Of a stretch of 64,000 bases of DNA, positions 1 to 10,286 are shown piece by piece. The notes under the pieces are model-generated. The model was not told where the DNA came from. It worked only from the letters and a program-made list of their open reading frames with translations, and did no database searches. A program made the position numbers and the translations under genes. Each line of letters starts with the position of its first letter. Position 1 is the first letter of the stretch. Source of the DNA: Adiantum capillus-veneris (lineage: Eukaryota; Streptophyta; Polypodiopsida; Polypodiales; Pteridaceae); NCBI GenBank assembly GCA_014529385.2, contig CM043950.1:152696445-152760444 (forward strand), in the 5' to 3' direction.

Positions 1-262
1 AAACGGCTAAACATACTAGTACTAGGCTGTGGAGCTTCGGGAGGTGCATGGCCTTCTCTCTCAGTGTTTTGGGTAGGTATGCTTCCATGATTTCTGAGTC
101 GGAGGAGGAATCACTAGCGGCTATTTTAGGGTCTTGGGTGGTGCTACCTTGTGTCCCCGCTGAGGGTCTAGAGCTTATCGTGGATGGGTAATGGGTGTCC
201 GTATGAACAGAGGCACCCTCAATATGCTCGTGTTCTAGCACCCGCCCAGAGCGTAAGTGCAT
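1..262 (-). CDS. Gag N-terminus of the Tat-like element (partial)
   Basis: An open frame on the minus strand begins at an ATG at 262-260 and stays open to the window edge (about 87 codons). The first residues read M-H-L-R-S-G-R-V-L, a start typical of plant gypsy Gag proteins, followed by a Ser/Thr/Asp-rich low-complexity stretch. An in-frame stop lies upstream near 315, so the ATG at 262 is the natural start. Gag would form the virus-like particle. It lies about 500 bp downstream of the PBS, a normal leader length for this group. No zinc knuckle is reached within the window. The family is inferred from the N-terminal motif and the context, not from a full domain. Confidence 0.6.
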   Translation of the reverse strand, partial: MHLRSGRVLEHEHIEGASVHTDTHYPSTISSRPSAGTQGSTTQDPKIAASDSSSDSEIMEAYLPKTLREKAMHLPKLHSLVLVCLAV

Positions 263-644
263 GTGCTTTTGATACCCTAAGGTGTCAAAAAGCTGCTTTA
301 GGAGGCCTTGTGACTAGTTTTTAGCGGCTGTCTTTTGTTTGTTTTTTTGCTAGATTTTTTTGAGCGTGTCGTGAAATGGCCGTGTGATAGCTCAAAACGA
401 GCGTATCGGTCAGAGGGTCGTGCCGTGCTTTACAGCCCTCCGTTGGTCACTCTATGCCCTCGGAATCCCAAAACTGTCAATTTCCAGTAGGGAACTAGGC
501 CCAAACTAGAAAGTCTAAGGGTGCAAGTGGGAAGAGAAAGGAGGAGAGTGAGGAACTTGTCCCACATGCTCTCATTCTCTCTTGAGGGAGTAGGGTAATA
601 AATAAGAGTGAGTCTAGTATATATCATAATAGACTGAGGACTGA

Positions 645-700
645 GGCCTGGGCCTGGGCCTGGGCCTGGGCTTGGGCTTGGCTTGGGCTTGGCTTTGCCT
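645..700. repeat. GGGCCT/GGGCTT hexamer minisatellite in the element leader
   Basis: Tandem GGGCCT units grade into GGGCTT and GGCTT variants. A shorter GGGCTT version is at the equivalent place in the decayed copy near 18755-18775, so the array belongs to the element leader and varies in length between copies. Confidence 0.85.
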
Positions 701-764
701 TTCCTATGATAGAAATTGCACCACAAGGAAGCGTAAAGTGCTAACCGAGCTTAGTGTAGGGCAT

Positions 765-783
765 ATCCCCGGCAGCGGCGCCA
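765..783 (-). promoter_or_regulatory. Primer-binding site, tRNA-Asp type
   Basis: The plus strand reads ATCCCCGGCAGCGGCGCCA, which differs at one base from the 3' end of plant tRNA-Asp(GUC) including CCA. The minus strand is therefore a PBS for that tRNA. It sits four bases inside the LTR end at 788. Only the tRNA 3' terminus is present, so this is not a tRNA gene. Confidence 0.85.
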
Positions 784-787
784 AAAA

Positions 788-1037
788 TGTGCGCTCCTTG
801 CCGCACTGTCGAAGCAAGGGACTTGCCAATACACCGTATGCGAGCCACAAACGGCTCCAAGCACACAACAAGCCTAAACTAGCAAGCTCAAGAAAACAAA
901 GGGTGTGTCACTCACCGCTCTACGCTCGCCTTCGTGGTGGATTCCTCGCCGCGATGAAGAAGAAGCTGCAGTCGTGCCGCGCTCAACCGCTTCGCCGCCG
1001 TCGTGCCTTCGTAATGCTCGATCGCACACACACTCTC

Positions 1038-1069
<32 letters not shown>

Positions 1070-1364
1070 AGGAGGTGAAGAAGAAGAAGAAGATGGAGAT
1101 GGAGCAAGAGCACTCTTCAATTGCACAAATGAGAGAATGAGTAAAAATTAGGTTTAGTTGGCTTTTATAGGAGCTCACCCCATTCACACTTGGCGCCCAT
1201 GCTTAACCAACTAATCCCTTGAATGTCCAAGTTAAAGTGCGCCTCTCATCGGCGATCACTCTACCTTTCCCTATTGGTCCGACAAGCCCGGTACCTGACT
1301 CTAAATCATACATAATACGCGTCCGTCGTAGGTGATGGGTGTCCGTGTGCCGTGAGGGTTAACA
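788..1364 (-). repeat. LTR (577 bp) of the Tat-like gypsy element
   Basis: Bounded by TG at 788-789 and CA at 1363-1364, adjoining the PBS. Minus-strand reading starts TGTTAACCC and ends GCGCACA. It includes a CT/CA microsatellite near 1033-1069. Sequence similarity to 19308-19848 ends at the same GGTTAACA terminus in both copies, which fixes the outer boundary. The partner LTR is off the window. Confidence 0.78.
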
Positions 1365-1535
1365 AGAAGATAAGACAACATGAGGAAAGTATTACACCTT
1401 TCTTGCGCAGACATCTCAACCTCCGAAAGAACCATCAACGAAAAGTGAGCCAAAAAGTGCTAGCTCAAGAGGATCAGTGTTGGTCGAGAAGGTTATGAGC
1501 CATTAGACGCACTCCTAAAAGCATATGAAACACGC
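1365..1535. other. Unassigned flank between two elements
   Basis: About 170 bp between the LTR end at 1364 and the long-LTR element starting at 1536. I see no ORF or repeat relationship to other parts of the window. It may be part of the older DNA into which both elements inserted. Confidence 0.5.
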
Positions 1536-2294
1536 TGGAGAGGGGGAAAGGGGAACACACCCAACACACAACACAATGCCTCACTATAGCCCAGGGTATA
1601 CATAGTGCCCCAATCCACTAGAGTTTACCTTCAAAACTTGACACTGCCCGCAAGCAAACTACCGCTTGTACACAATCATACACACACACGCCTTGCACTG
1701 CACTAGACAAACTCCATCATTCCGCTTTGCTCAATTCACAATTTTCCACACGTACACACCCTCTCTCTATCTCTCTTTGCACGACAAACTTCGAGGGGGC
1801 ACACACGTCAACACACGCACACAAACAGAGAAGAGAAGGGGAAAGGGGGATGATGCCCAAAGACAGTAGTGAATAGACTTTTTGCATATGCAACACCATA
1901 TACAACCAACACACTACCGGCATGAACCTCGGCAAGAAGACAATGGCTCAAAATCCTATATAGTCAAACCTCCAATGGCCAAAAAGCCCATAATGGTAAA
2001 ACTCCCCAAAAGAAAAAAGCATAATGGAAAAAAGCCCTAAAACCTTCACGTTTACATTCTTTTATAGGGGTGTGTTAGGAGACCTAAAAAAGAAAAAATG
2101 GGTGAGCTCTCATCTCGTGCAGTTCTCTTGTAGCTTCATTTGGAATTTTCTTTGCATTGCTTGCATTTGTCATAGTTTATTTTGGGCAACCTCTGCATGG
2201 TACACACCTACGTCAAATTTGTTCGCCCTTGCACTTGCCATTTTGGGCCTTTGAACACCTCTCGGATTGGCTCTCTCTCTCTCTCTCTCTCTCA

Positions 2295-2362
<68 letters not shown>

Positions 2363-3732
2363 GACCTCTCTATTACGTGCTCCACTGCTTGCTTGCCACC
2401 GGTGGGATAGGCCCGTTGGCCTTTCCCCTGACAATGTTCTCGAACTGTCTCTCTCTCTGCCGTCATCTGTTGTGGGACTCTCCCTTGTTGAGCAATAGCG
2501 ACGTCGCTATTGGGGGGCACCCTCGACTTCAAAAGATTGGCCCCAACCTGTGCGGGATTGAACCCCTAAGGGCACGCCACATCATCACACAACACAACCG
2601 CCGTCAGTAGTCCATTCAGCGTGCACCACCGTCGCGGGGCCGCCAGAGGCCTAAACCACCGAGCTTCTGTCCCTGAGCGCCACCAGTGTAGCCAACACAG
2701 AGCCACCACATGGCACGCCATAGCCGGCGCTCAAGGAGAGCTCATGCCCCTCACACTCTCTACAATGGTCTCATCTTTTGGGTTAAATACCCCCACCATC
2801 CGCCACCCTCCAATGCATATGGGCTAACTCTTCTGCCATGTGGCACTCACCTGTCCAATGTCCCCCATGCCTTTAACAAAATGCAAAAAAAAACTCTTTA
2901 AAAACCTCATTTTTTGCTCCTACTTTCCCTAGCCTGCCAACTGTCACCTAACGATCCATTTGCCGAGCTGCAAAACCCGACCAGAAACTCATTGAGCCGA
3001 CTCCAACTTCCACCAACCTTGTCGCGCTTCACAATTCCCAGAGCCCACGAATTGAGGCCGCAAAAACCAAAAATGTCATCTGCAATCAATCCCGAACAAA
3101 TGCACCCAGTCTTTCCAATTGCTGTAACTTTCTGGTCCGGGCTCTGTTTGACAAGCAATCAACTCATGTTGAGTCCATATGATGCATACACTACTCTAGA
3201 ACCTTGTCAAGGCTCAAAAGATAGCATGATTCCCCATGTGGTCAGGTGGGCACCAACCTAGCCCCCAACAAAACTTCAACTAGCCATAAATTGCAATCCG
3301 TGGCTCCTATCTGCAATCTGAAAAGACAGGTAAGCTACATAAACCGAGCAACATATGCGTATACCCTGACATCCACTTGCCCACCTGTCTCCAGCTACCC
3401 TATCCAGCAAGAATCTGCAACACACTAAACCTTCAACCTTTGATATCTTGGGCTCTGTAGCTGTGTTTGATGAGCCATCAGAACCTGCTCCTTCAGCACT
3501 TCTAGCTCTACATTCCTGGATCCAAAGATTGCATCTCACATCTCATTCACCTGCTCCCCAAATTAGCCCCTTTTGGAACCTTTCTTGGCCTATAAACCGC
3601 ATCATTCATACATCTCCGCTGCTACCTATCAGTCCATGATCTTCCTAGCTGCTCCAGCCTTTTGCCATGCTTCTGCCCCTGCACATATCTTCCTATGCAA
3701 TCTTCTATGGTCAACACACTTTGACTGTACCA
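1536..3732 (-). repeat. Left (3') LTR of the long-LTR element
   Basis: This 2.2-kb stretch aligns along its length with 5994-7170 and 12353-13291, both beginning tggagagggggaaagggg on the plus strand and ending at a shared gtacca. It contains a long CT array (2271-2358) and several short indels relative to its partner. ORFs within it are not supported by the partner copy and are treated as chance. Confidence 0.8.
2271..2358. repeat. CT microsatellite in the left long LTR
   Basis: Nearly uninterrupted CT dinucleotides with a CA and a CC interruption. The equivalent site in the partner LTR (6743-6769) is only about 27 bp, showing length change since insertion. Confidence 0.95.
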
Positions 3733-3752
3733 TCATTGCCCACCCCCTAGTT
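3733..3752 (-). promoter_or_regulatory. Polypurine tract before the 3' LTR of the long-LTR element
   Basis: Minus strand reads AACTAGGGGGTGGGCAATGA directly before the LTR start TGGTAC. Its position and purine bias fit the plus-strand primer of an LTR element running right to left. Confidence 0.6.
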
Positions 3753-3792
3753 GAGCATTTATGCTCAACCAAAAAAGAGCTTTATTCCACCT

Positions 3793-5203
3793 CTAACTAC
3801 AAAACCTAGCACACACTATGAGAAAACCAAAATTATATGTACATAGTCTTATTCTGCCTACTGCCAAACTTTCAAGTGGGTTCCCCACCCCTTGCATCGC
3901 ATAGCTTCCACCTGGATCAAACACCTGCCTTGGATATCTTCCACCCATCTGTAATTGTTCACCATAGTGTTGTATCCTAGCAAATAGACCATCATGTGTG
4001 TAAGCTGCCCATATCCTGGCTTTAGCACTCCAAGTATCCCTCAGCAAACTGGCATCCACTCCATACCAAGCAGCATCAAGCATATCACCATCAAAAAAAC
4101 ATGTACTTGACACAGAGCTCCAACACATGTCTGACCCTCCCTCCTAACCAAATAAAGTGGAGGCCTCAAGCATAGTCCCCTGCACCTGTTGAACCATCCT
4201 CCACATAGCTATACCTACGAGCATATTCTTCAACCATAGCTCACATACCTTCACTAGAAGCAAAGCCACTGTCTGGGAATATCCTTTCTCCACTACTAGA
4301 CCTATCTGCTGCATTGAAATCTCCACCATCTTTGGCATCACGACCTCCTCTTTGGCCACACACTCAATCATAGCATCGTCGAGCCCTCCTCTTCAACTAG
4401 TTCTTCCAGGTCAATCACCACCATCTTCTCTTCAGCTTCAATCACCTGCTCTTCAAGCACTTCTTCTATCGTTGCATCATGCTCCACCAAGGAAGGGAGA
4501 AACTTGTTCTCTAATGCATCCACATTGACTTCCTCCATAGATACAGATGCTCTATCTCTCCTTGCTAGTTCTGTACCTATTGCACCACCATGGCACATTC
4601 CACCGCCACTTTCATCAGCATGGCCATTAGCATGGCACCACACACCAACTTTGCATGCATACCATCACGTGTAGACCTAGATTGCTCCACTTGGTCTTCA
4701 TCATGTACATCGGCTTGCTTTGTATTGTGCTCTTCTTGCACATGGGCTACTACCATATCATCAAACACATAAGAGGGCAGTTTTACCTTTACCAGCTCAG
4801 GTTCATCAGACTCCATCTCCTCGCCATAGGATGTGTACTCATCCGCACTATTCTCCTCGCTTGTATCCCAGCAAATCGAGCTTGTATCTTCATCATCATC
4901 GGCATCATATACCAACTCCGTATCTGCATCTTCATCCGCTTACTGCTTCATCTGCTTGCTGCTCCACAAAAGCTTGACCATCACCATGACTTTGATCACC
5001 TTACTCATCCTAACTTTTGATCCCTCGGTATCTGCAACCCAATTGCATTTTGGTAACTTTTCATGCAAACTTTCCACAAGAACAGGCTTCGCCTCTTCAA
5101 CCCGCACTAGAAACTCAACATCTGCTACCGCTTTTACATCTTGGTTCTGCTCGTCATGGAGCTTCTCCTTGTTGACAATCTGGTCCACCCTCGGCATATG
5201 CAC
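3793..5203 (-). pseudogene. C-terminal part of the gag-like ORF of the long-LTR element (decayed)
   Basis: A series of minus-strand open stretches (5203-4940, 4915-4577, 4643-4368, 4371-4144 and 4128-3793) continues the gag frame with frameshifts. The middle is strongly acidic (runs of Asp, Glu and Ser near 4915-4780 and 4470-4375), while the last piece is Trp- and Gly-containing with a D-P-G-G motif near its end. No zinc knuckle, D-S/T-G protease motif or RT motif is visible. The likely role is the spacer and C-terminus of a structural protein, but this part is not assignable to a named domain. The reading frame is broken several times. Confidence 0.5.
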
Positions 5204-5269
5204 TTCACAAACTGGAAACCTCCAAAGAACATAACCAATAGTAGGCCTTACCTCAACACGTTCTACACT

Positions 5270-5905
5270 TCAAACATTTGGAATCACCTTTAGTCGGACC
5301 AAAGAGCATTTTGCTACCTCCGCAAAAGGCACATAATCTGTTGGCATCAACACGCCTAACTCCAGCTTCCACTTTACTTTTTTGCTCTTAATCTTTGCCA
5401 AATAGACCATGTCCTCATAGGTATTCACACCGTCCTCGACCTTTTCCGTAATCCTCGGATGCAAGCACTCTAGCATCTTTGACAGCTTCAAGTATTGATT
5501 TCTTTTTACCCCATTAACGACCTCTAACTGCTTCCAACAGGCTTCAAGCTGCTCAAGGAAAATAGAGAAATCCTTACTTACATCTTGGCGTACCGCCTTC
5601 AGCCTTGCACCAGCTTCTTCTAGAGTAATCACCTCTCGAAACCGCTCCAGAAACTAACTTTGCAATCTTTGCCATGATTCTCTATCACTGTTCTTTAAAC
5701 CATCAAACCACACCTTGGCTCGTCCTTGCATTAACAGCGGCACCGTTTACAGCTTTTTTGCATCCATGAACATACGCATCGAAAGCAGCCATAACTCAAA
5801 ATCTGCTAACCAATCCTCGGGATCTTCAATGCTCATAAATATGGGGCCAAAACTTGGCTCCACCATCTCTACTAGCTTCAAACTTAACCATCAAACACCT
5901 AGACC
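5270..5905 (-). pseudogene. Retrotransposon Gag core of the long-LTR element (broken)
   Basis: The minus-strand translation shows the pattern of the plant retrotransposon gag domain: an E-D-P-E-D-W-L-A-D-F-E-L-W motif, then A-K-V-W-F-D-G-L and S-W-Q-R-L followed by F-L-E-R-F-R-E. It continues in a charged helical region (5632-5270). Internal stops interrupt it at about 5748 and 5655. It starts just inside the PBS, as expected for gag. Gag would build the particle in which an RNA genome is copied. Because no pol follows, any mobilisation would have required enzymes from another element. Confidence 0.7.
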
Positions 5906-5970
5906 ATCATCCAACCACTTTGTCGGCTAAAAAACACCACTTCCAACCGCAAATCGGAGCATCAAACAGC

Positions 5971-5988
5971 TCCTCAATGGGGGCACCA
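5971..5988 (-). promoter_or_regulatory. Primer-binding site of the long-LTR element
   Basis: Minus strand reads TGGTGCCCCCATTGAGGA starting five bases after the LTR end at 5994. It is almost identical to the PBS of the gypsy array at 30779, 37274 and 47167. I cannot match it to a specific plant tRNA from memory. Confidence 0.6.
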
Positions 5989-6742
5989 GAAGATGGAGAG
6001 GGGGAAAGGGGAACACACCCAACACACAACACAATGCATCACTATAGCCCAGGGTATACACAACGTCCCAATCCACTAGAGTTCACCTTCAAAACTTGAC
6101 ACTACCCGCAACCAAAAGACCGCTTGCACGCACACACGCCTTCACTGCACTAGACAAACTCCAACACTCCACTATGCTCAATTCACAACCTTCCACATGT
6201 ACACATCCTCTCTCTATCTCTCTTTGCACGACAAACTTCGGGGGGGCACACACACCGACACACGCCCGAAACACACACACAAGCAGAGAAGAGAAGAGGG
6301 AAAGGGAATGACACCCAAAGACAATAGTGAATAGCCTTCTTGCATATGCAACACCATATACAAGCAACACACTGCCGGCATAAACCTCGACAAAAAGACA
6401 ATGGCTAAAAGCCTACACAGTCAAACCTCCAATGTGGCCAAAAAGCCCATACTGGCAAAAAGCCCCAAAAAAAGCCCAATGGCAAAAAATCATAATGGAA
6501 AAAAGCCCTAAAACCTTCACGTTTATATTCTTTTATAGGGGTGTGTTTAGGAGACCTAAAAAACAAAAAATGGGTGAGCTCTCATCTCGTGCAGTTCTCT
6601 TGCAGCTTCATTTGGAATTTCCTTTGCATTGCTTGCATTTGTCATAGTTTATTTTTGGCAACCTCTGCATGGTGCACACCTATGTCAAATTTTTCCGCCC
6701 TTGCACTTGCCCTTTTGGGCCTTTGAACACCTCTTGGATTGG

Positions 6743-6769
<27 letters not shown>
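6743..6769. repeat. CT microsatellite in the right long LTR
   Basis: Short CT run in the position of the much longer array at 2271-2358. Confidence 0.95.
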
Positions 6770-6773
<4 letters not shown>

Positions 6774-7165
6774 GACCTCTCTATTGCGTGCTCCATTGCT
6801 TGCTTGCCACCGGTGGGATAGGCCCCTTGGCCTTTCCCCTGACAATGTTCTCGAACTGTCTCTCTCTCTACCGTCATCTGCCATGGGACTCTCCCCTTGT
6901 TGAGCAATAGCGACATCGCTATTGCGGGGCACCCTCGCCTTCAAAATATTGGCCCCAACGGGCACGGGATTGAACCCCTAAGGACACGCCACATCATCAC
7001 ACAACACAAGTCGTCGTCGGTAGTCCATTCAGTGTGCACCACCGTCGCGGGGCCGCCAGAGGCCAAAACCACCGGGCTTCTGTCCCTGAGCGCCACTAGT
7101 GTAGCCAACACAGAGCCAGCACATGGCATGCCATAGCCGGTGCTCAAGGAGCGCTCATGCACCTC

Positions 7166-7170
7166 ACACT
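7166..7170. repeat. Left target-site duplication of the copia element
   Basis: acact here is repeated at 12348-12352. The uninterrupted partner LTR has a single copy at the same place (near 2755). Confidence 0.93.
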
Positions 7171-7397
7171 TGTTACCATATACATGTGGTAGTGATGTGT
7201 GTGAACACACTAGGACCGCCGGGGCATTTTTTTCCCTCTTTAGGAGGTTTTTTCCCCCGTGCATTGTATATACGCCCATCACTCTAGGGCTATCTATCTT
7301 TCCATTGCACACTAAGTAACACACTCTCTATTGTGTGCCTGAGCTTCCTTCGTCTTCTCCAAGCTGTGTGTTTTTCTATGCAACCCTAATTCCAACA
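7171..7397 (+). repeat. 5' LTR of copia element
   Basis: Starts TGTTACC and ends TTCCAACA. It is 227 bp and almost identical to 12120-12347. The short length is usual for copia elements. Confidence 0.95.
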
Positions 7398-7399
7398 AT

Positions 7400-7411
7400 T
7401 GGTATCAGAGC
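7400..7411 (+). promoter_or_regulatory. Primer-binding site, initiator tRNA-Met
   Basis: TGGTATCAGAGC two bases after the 5' LTR is the classic copia PBS complementary to the 3' end of initiator tRNA-Met. Confidence 0.95.
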
Positions 7412-7762
7412 AGGTCACGTCCTCCCAGGCTTAGTCGCCAGCTGCTCCAGCACACGCCTGCTCACTTTCTCCCCGATTTCAGTGAGCTTTGGTGAGCGTT
7501 CGCAGGTCGACAAATATTTTGGGCAAGCTCAAAGAGCTCGGTCTGCTCAGAATTTTGATTTGGGCTCATTTCGACCTCCGTTTCCACTACGGGCAGTACT
7601 GCACAGGCTATTTCGTCATTTTGTGCAGATTTTCTGTCAGTGCCGTTTTCTGCATAACAGGTGCCTTATAGACTTCTACGGTTTGTGCTATATAGCACAA
7701 GTTGTTTCCCGCTCCATTTCTCCTATTTTTGGGCAGTTTTCACATCAGGTGCAGCATTTACC

Positions 7763-8760
7763 ATGGCTGACAACAACAACACAGATGTGTTCAAGATGTT
7801 TGCTGCTGAGGACAGGTTGGATGGGGACAACTACCCTATGTGGGCTTATATGATGCAACATGTTCTTGTGTCAAAAGGTGTCTGGAACATTGTGCAGGGC
7901 ATTGATGTACGTCCTGGTTCTGAAGATGTAGGCGATGTTGAGGATGTTGCAGGTCTTGCTGCAAGGATTGCAACTGTTAGAGTTGTTTTGCCTACGGCAG
8001 AACAAGCTCGTTGGGATGTTAAGGATGCGCACGCTCATGCATTGATTGCGTTGTCTGTGAAGCGCACCATTATTCCTCACATCCGTTCAGCAAAATCTGC
8101 AAAACAGGCTTCTGATATTCTAGCAGGTCTTTATGCAAGCCGCAATGAGGCTAAAATTGCTTTGCTCCGTAAACAGCTAGAGTCGAAGATTATGCATGAG
8201 GAAGATGATATGGAAACTTTCCTTGCTAGTGTCAAGGATATCAATGAGCAACTCATTTCTGCAGGTGAAGTCATTTCGGACAGTTCCCTTGTGCAGACTG
8301 TTCTTGATGCCTTACCATATTCCTACCAGACTTTTGCTAGTACTTGGAGACTCATGACCCAAGGAAATCCTGAAGTTGTCAAGTTTGATGCATTATGCAC
8401 ATTGTTGTTGCAAGAGTCACTTTCTAGAAAAAACAGGACTAGGCAGTGTGCAGTTGAACAGGATTTTATTGCTTCTCAAAGAAAGGGTGGTAACAGTAAT
8501 GCAGCCACTTCTTATGGTTCTACTGCGAGTGGCACAAATTCTGTACCTAATGCTTCTGCTGGCAGCACTTTGTCTGGCAATTCTGGTGATAAGGGCAAAA
8601 AGAAGATGCGTTGCCATTATTGTAAAGCCAATGATCACTTGATCAAGTCGTGTCCTAAGTTGAAGGCCAAAGAGGCTAAGAAGAAAGAGGGTGGTTCCAC
8701 TACAAATGCTGGTTCCACTACAAATGCATCCATTGTTGAGTCTTCTGTGAAAGGAGATTG
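7763..8760 (+). CDS. Copia Gag with CCHC zinc knuckle
   Basis: The ATG at 7763 opens a frame beginning M-A-D-N-N-N-T-D. The N-terminal half holds the copia gag signature: L-D-G-D-N-Y-P-M-W-A near residue 20, then the UBN2-like helical region (W-D-V-K-D-A-H-A near residues 88-95, and E-S-K-I-M-H-E-E-D-D-M-E). A CCHC zinc knuckle, C-x2-C-x4-H-x4-C, is encoded at 8612-8653. Gag would form the particle and the knuckle would bind the element RNA. The frame is intact here and runs on into protease without a stop, so this is the N-terminus of a single Gag-Pol polyprotein. The frame is also open upstream of 7763, but this ATG best fits the leader length and family start. Confidence 0.88.
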
Positions 8761-8849
8761 TGATGCTGATGTTGATGCAGAATGGGCTTTTAGCGCAGAG
8801 TGCACTTACAATCCTGCTGTCCATGATGCATGCTTGTCAGTTGCTGCAG

Positions 8850-10240
8850 ATTCACATGTGTGGTATTTCGATAGTGGTGCTACAAAGCACTTTACCTCAC
8901 ATCGTGAATTGTTTACCTCTCTCGAGTCTGTCTCTCATGGGAATTCAGTCACTTTGTGCCAACAACGCCTCTTATCCAGTTCAGGGAGTTGGAAAGATTG
9001 TGCTCACTGCTGCTAATGGCAGTTCCTTCACACTTGTTGATGCACTTTATGTACCTGGGATCAAGAAGAATCTCTTGTCTGTATCCGCACTTGCTAGGCT
9101 TGGACTTGTAGTCAAATTTGTGGATGACAGATGTACAGTTCATGATCTCAGTTTTGGTGATGAAATTGTTGCATCTGGCCTTCTGTGCCATGGGCTGTAT
9201 AAGCTCACTTTGTATGACAAGTGCGGACAAAATTTTGCAAATGCTGTTGCAGATTCAAGGGCTATTTCAGATGCAAAACTTTGGCAGGCACGTTTTGGTC
9301 ATCTGAATTTTGCCAGTTTGCTACGTTTGCAGAAATCTGATATGGTTGCTTCTTTGCCGCCTCTTGAAGCACCTGTCAAACATGTTTGTGAAGGCTGTAT
9401 TCTGGGTAAGATGTAGCGTTCTAAGTTCCCAAAGGATGGTTCAGTTCGGGCCACATGCAGGTTGCAGCTTGTGCATAGTGATGTTTGTGGGCCCATGCAA
9501 ACTCCGTCCTTGGGCAATTACCTGTACTTCGTGACTTTCATTGATGATTACTCCAGGCATGCATGGGTATTTCCGCTTAAAGCAAAGTCCGAAGTTTTTA
9601 TGTGCTTCAAACAATTTTTGGCTATGGCTGAAAATGTCTCAAAATGTACTATGGGCACCCTCCGTTCCGATCGAGGGGGGGAGTATATGTCTCATGATTT
9701 TAATGCATTTCTGGCTAGTCGTGGGATAAAACACCAATGTACAGTGCCTTATACACCTCAGCAAAATGGTGTTGCTGAGAGGAAAAACAGGTCACTAACA
9801 GAAATGGCACGATGTATGGTCAAAAGTCAAGCTTTGCCGCATTCTTTTTGGCTTGAGGCCATCATGTGTGCCACTTATGTACTTAACAGGTGTCCTACGA
9901 AAGCTTTGCAGTCTATTACTCCATATGAAGCATGGCATGATAGAAAGCCTTCTATTGAGCACATGCGTGTTTTTGGCTTTTGGCATATGCTTTGGTGCCA
10001 CAAGTGCAACATAGAAAACTGGATGATAAGGCTGTCAAATGTATTTTTGTTGGTTATAGTGCTGAAAGCAAAGGTTACAGGTTGTATCATCCGCAAACAA
10101 AACGTATTCTGGTTTCACGGGATGTAGTGTTTGTGGAAGATTCTGTTCAGCCCTTGCTGTCATGTACTAGAGACAGTAATGTAAGCTCACAGGACATTTA
10201 TGACACTTTGTTGCCTCTTTTCAGTGGTGAAATACGAATG
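8850..10240 (+). pseudogene. Copia protease and integrase (frameshifted, one nonsense codon)
   Basis: The protease active-site motif D-S-G-A is encoded near 8870 (W-Y-F-D-S-G-A-T-K-H-F). An extra T in the run at 8953-8955 shifts the frame relative to the copy at 60680. The integrase zinc-binding region follows (H-L near 9300 and C-x2-C near 9390), then a TAG at 9414-9416 where the second copy has a sense codon. The integrase core shows H-S-D-V-C-G-P, F-I-D-D-Y-S-R, L-R-S-D-R-G-G-E-Y and P-Q-Q-N-G-V-A-E-R, which carry the D, D and E catalytic residues. Single-base deletions near 9978 and 10231 shift it again. It would cut the polyprotein and insert the cDNA, but cannot be made intact from this copy. 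Confidence 0.85.
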
Positions 10241-10286
10241 TAAGTTCCATTGAGGCAAATGTACAGCCTATGGGGTTTCTGAAAAT

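Larger units (their letters stand above)
1..1364 (-). mobile_element. 5' end of a reverse-strand Tat-like Ty3/gypsy LTR retrotransposon (cut by window edge)
   Basis: Read on the minus strand the order is LTR (1364 to 788), a four-base spacer, a primer-binding site complementary to the 3' end of plant tRNA-Asp, a long non-coding leader, then the start of a gag reading frame that leaves the window at position 1. This is the standard 5' architecture of plant Ty3/gypsy elements of the Tat/Athila group, many of which prime from tRNA-Asp. A diverged copy of the leader and LTR lies in the same orientation at 18445-19848, which independently supports the LTR boundary at 1364. The rest of the element, including pol and the other LTR, is outside the window. 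Confidence 0.82.
5994..7170 (-). repeat. Right (5') LTR of the long-LTR element, part 1
   Basis: Aligns with 1536 to about 2760. It is interrupted after the sequence acact at 7166-7170 by the copia element and resumes at 12353. Confidence 0.8.

Noticed and set aside
765-783. Possible tRNA-Asp gene
   Set aside because: Only the 3' terminal 19 bases are present, including a CCA that plant tRNA genes do not encode, and it abuts an LTR.
672-1187. ORFs on both strands over the first LTR
   Set aside because: They span LTR, PBS and a CA repeat and are not kept in the copy at 19308-19848.
2157-2532. ORFs rich in Ser-Leu or Arg-Glu across CT arrays
   Set aside because: Translations of a microsatellite; the length differs between the two LTR copies.
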